In this document: piece by piece, positions 6,123 through 6,432 of the stretch
How the letters are laid out: every line of letters starts with the position of its first letter
Position numbering within the stretch: position 1 is the stretch's first letter
Origin: Fidelibacterota bacterium
GTDB taxonomy: Bacteria > Fidelibacterota > Marinisomatia > SCGC-AAA003-L08 > D37C17
Length of the DNA: 6,432 bases
Direction of reading: 5' to 3'
Assembly: GCA_002711465.1 (NCBI GenBank)
Contig: PARL01000001.1
Location: forward strand, 23,968-30,399
The notes under the pieces: generated by a model
Databases searched by the model: none
Told to the model about the DNA's origin: nothing
What the model saw: only the letters and a program-made list of their open reading frames with translations
Made by a program: the position numbers and the translations under genes

Positions 6123-6432
6123 TTATTTTATAATTCCTAATTCATTCATACAATTTTTTATTTTTTCAAATGAAGATTCAATATTATCATCAACACCAAC
6201 AGATAAACGAATTATTCCTTTACTTAATCCCATCTCAATTTGTTCTTCATCACTAATCTCGGAAGAAGTACTATTTCCTGGTAAACTAAATAAAGTTTTA
6301 AAATAACCTAAACTTACTGCAAGAAAACCAATTTTTTTTTCTTGCATTTTCTCCATTAATGATTCTGCTAAACTCTCATCACCTACATCAATAGCTAAAA
6401 TTCCGCTATAACCATATTTCAAATTCATAATA
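6123..6432 (-). CDS. Cys/Met-metabolism PLP-dependent enzyme, C-terminal part (methionine gamma-lyase or cystathionine gamma-synthase type)
   Basis: C-terminal fragment of a fold-type I pyridoxal-phosphate enzyme of the transsulfuration family, which handles cystathionine, homocysteine or methionine side chains. The visible ~103 codons are open to the window edge. The ATG at 6428 is internal, since the preceding codon (ATT) is in frame and the family needs some 280-300 more residues, including the PLP lysine. Counting from that internal Met, the motifs are YGYSGILAIDV (5-15); AVSLGYFKTLFSLPGNSTSS (37-56), which in relatives lies by the active site; DEEQIEMGLSKG (60-71); and IIRLSVGVDD (72-81), whose Arg74 matches the arginine that holds the substrate carboxylate. 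A short helix completes the C-terminus. The SLG-x-x-x-TL with a PGNSTSSE variant suggests a methionine gamma-lyase-like or related lyase, but the subfamily cannot be settled from this end. The gene converges on the plus-strand operon. Confidence 0.92.
   Translation of the reverse strand, partial: IMNLKYGYSGILAIDVGDESLAESLMEKMQEKKIGFLAVSLGYFKTLFSLPGNSTSSEISDEEQIEMGLSKGIIRLSVGVDDNIESSFEKIKNCMNELGIIK

Noticed and set aside
6426..6428. ATG as the start of the PLP enzyme gene
   Set aside because: The frame stays open to the window edge and the protein matches only the C-terminal part of a family about four times longer, so this Met is internal.

Overview
The window is a strongly A+T-rich stretch of bacterial chromosome with seven protein genes, two of them cut by the window edges. 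The organism is most likely a low-GC, streamlined, possibly marine bacterium of the FCB group (Bacteroidota, Ignavibacteria or Ca. Marinimicrobia). Pointers are the S16 protein with a long helical, lysine-rich C-terminal tail, the adjacent ffh-rpsP pair, a YfhO-family membrane protein of the style common in that group, several genes without a Shine-Dalgarno site, and TTG starts. The phylum is an inference from family resemblance, not from a marker search.

Layout. The left part reads on the minus strand, in transcription order: a GT-B glycosyltransferase (2969-1860), ffh for the SRP GTPase (1764-442), and rpsP for ribosomal protein S16 (407 to beyond base 1). ffh and rpsP are 34 bases apart and form a core translation/secretion cluster. 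The middle and right part reads on the plus strand: a 758-residue YfhO-like polytopic membrane protein (2987-5263), a small DUF2007-type protein with a zinc ribbon (5266-5577, TTG start, 2 bases after the yfhO stop), and a four-helix membrane protein (5598-5981). At the right edge the C-terminal third or so of a Cys/Met-metabolism PLP enzyme (methionine gamma-lyase/cystathionine gamma-synthase type) reads on the minus strand, converging on the plus-strand operon.

How the genes may work together. The glycosyltransferase and the YfhO-like protein start only 17 bases apart on opposite strands, and the gap is a near-perfect A/T palindrome that could be the -10 region of both. They look like a divergently expressed cell-envelope glycosylation pair: a cytoplasmic GT-B enzyme and an extracytoplasmic GT-C-like enzyme. 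The SRP protein and S16 are unrelated housekeeping genes.

No gene-free stretch exceeds 300 bases. The largest gap (5982-6122, 141 bases, between convergent genes) is the oddest part. It holds a strong Shine-Dalgarno and ATG leading into a reading frame broken by two tandem stops, two perfect inverted repeats, a short direct repeat, and a 30-base segment that resembles a single type I CRISPR repeat. These are competing readings of the same bases. I see no complete, clearly new biological system here; most of the window is ordinary chromosome.
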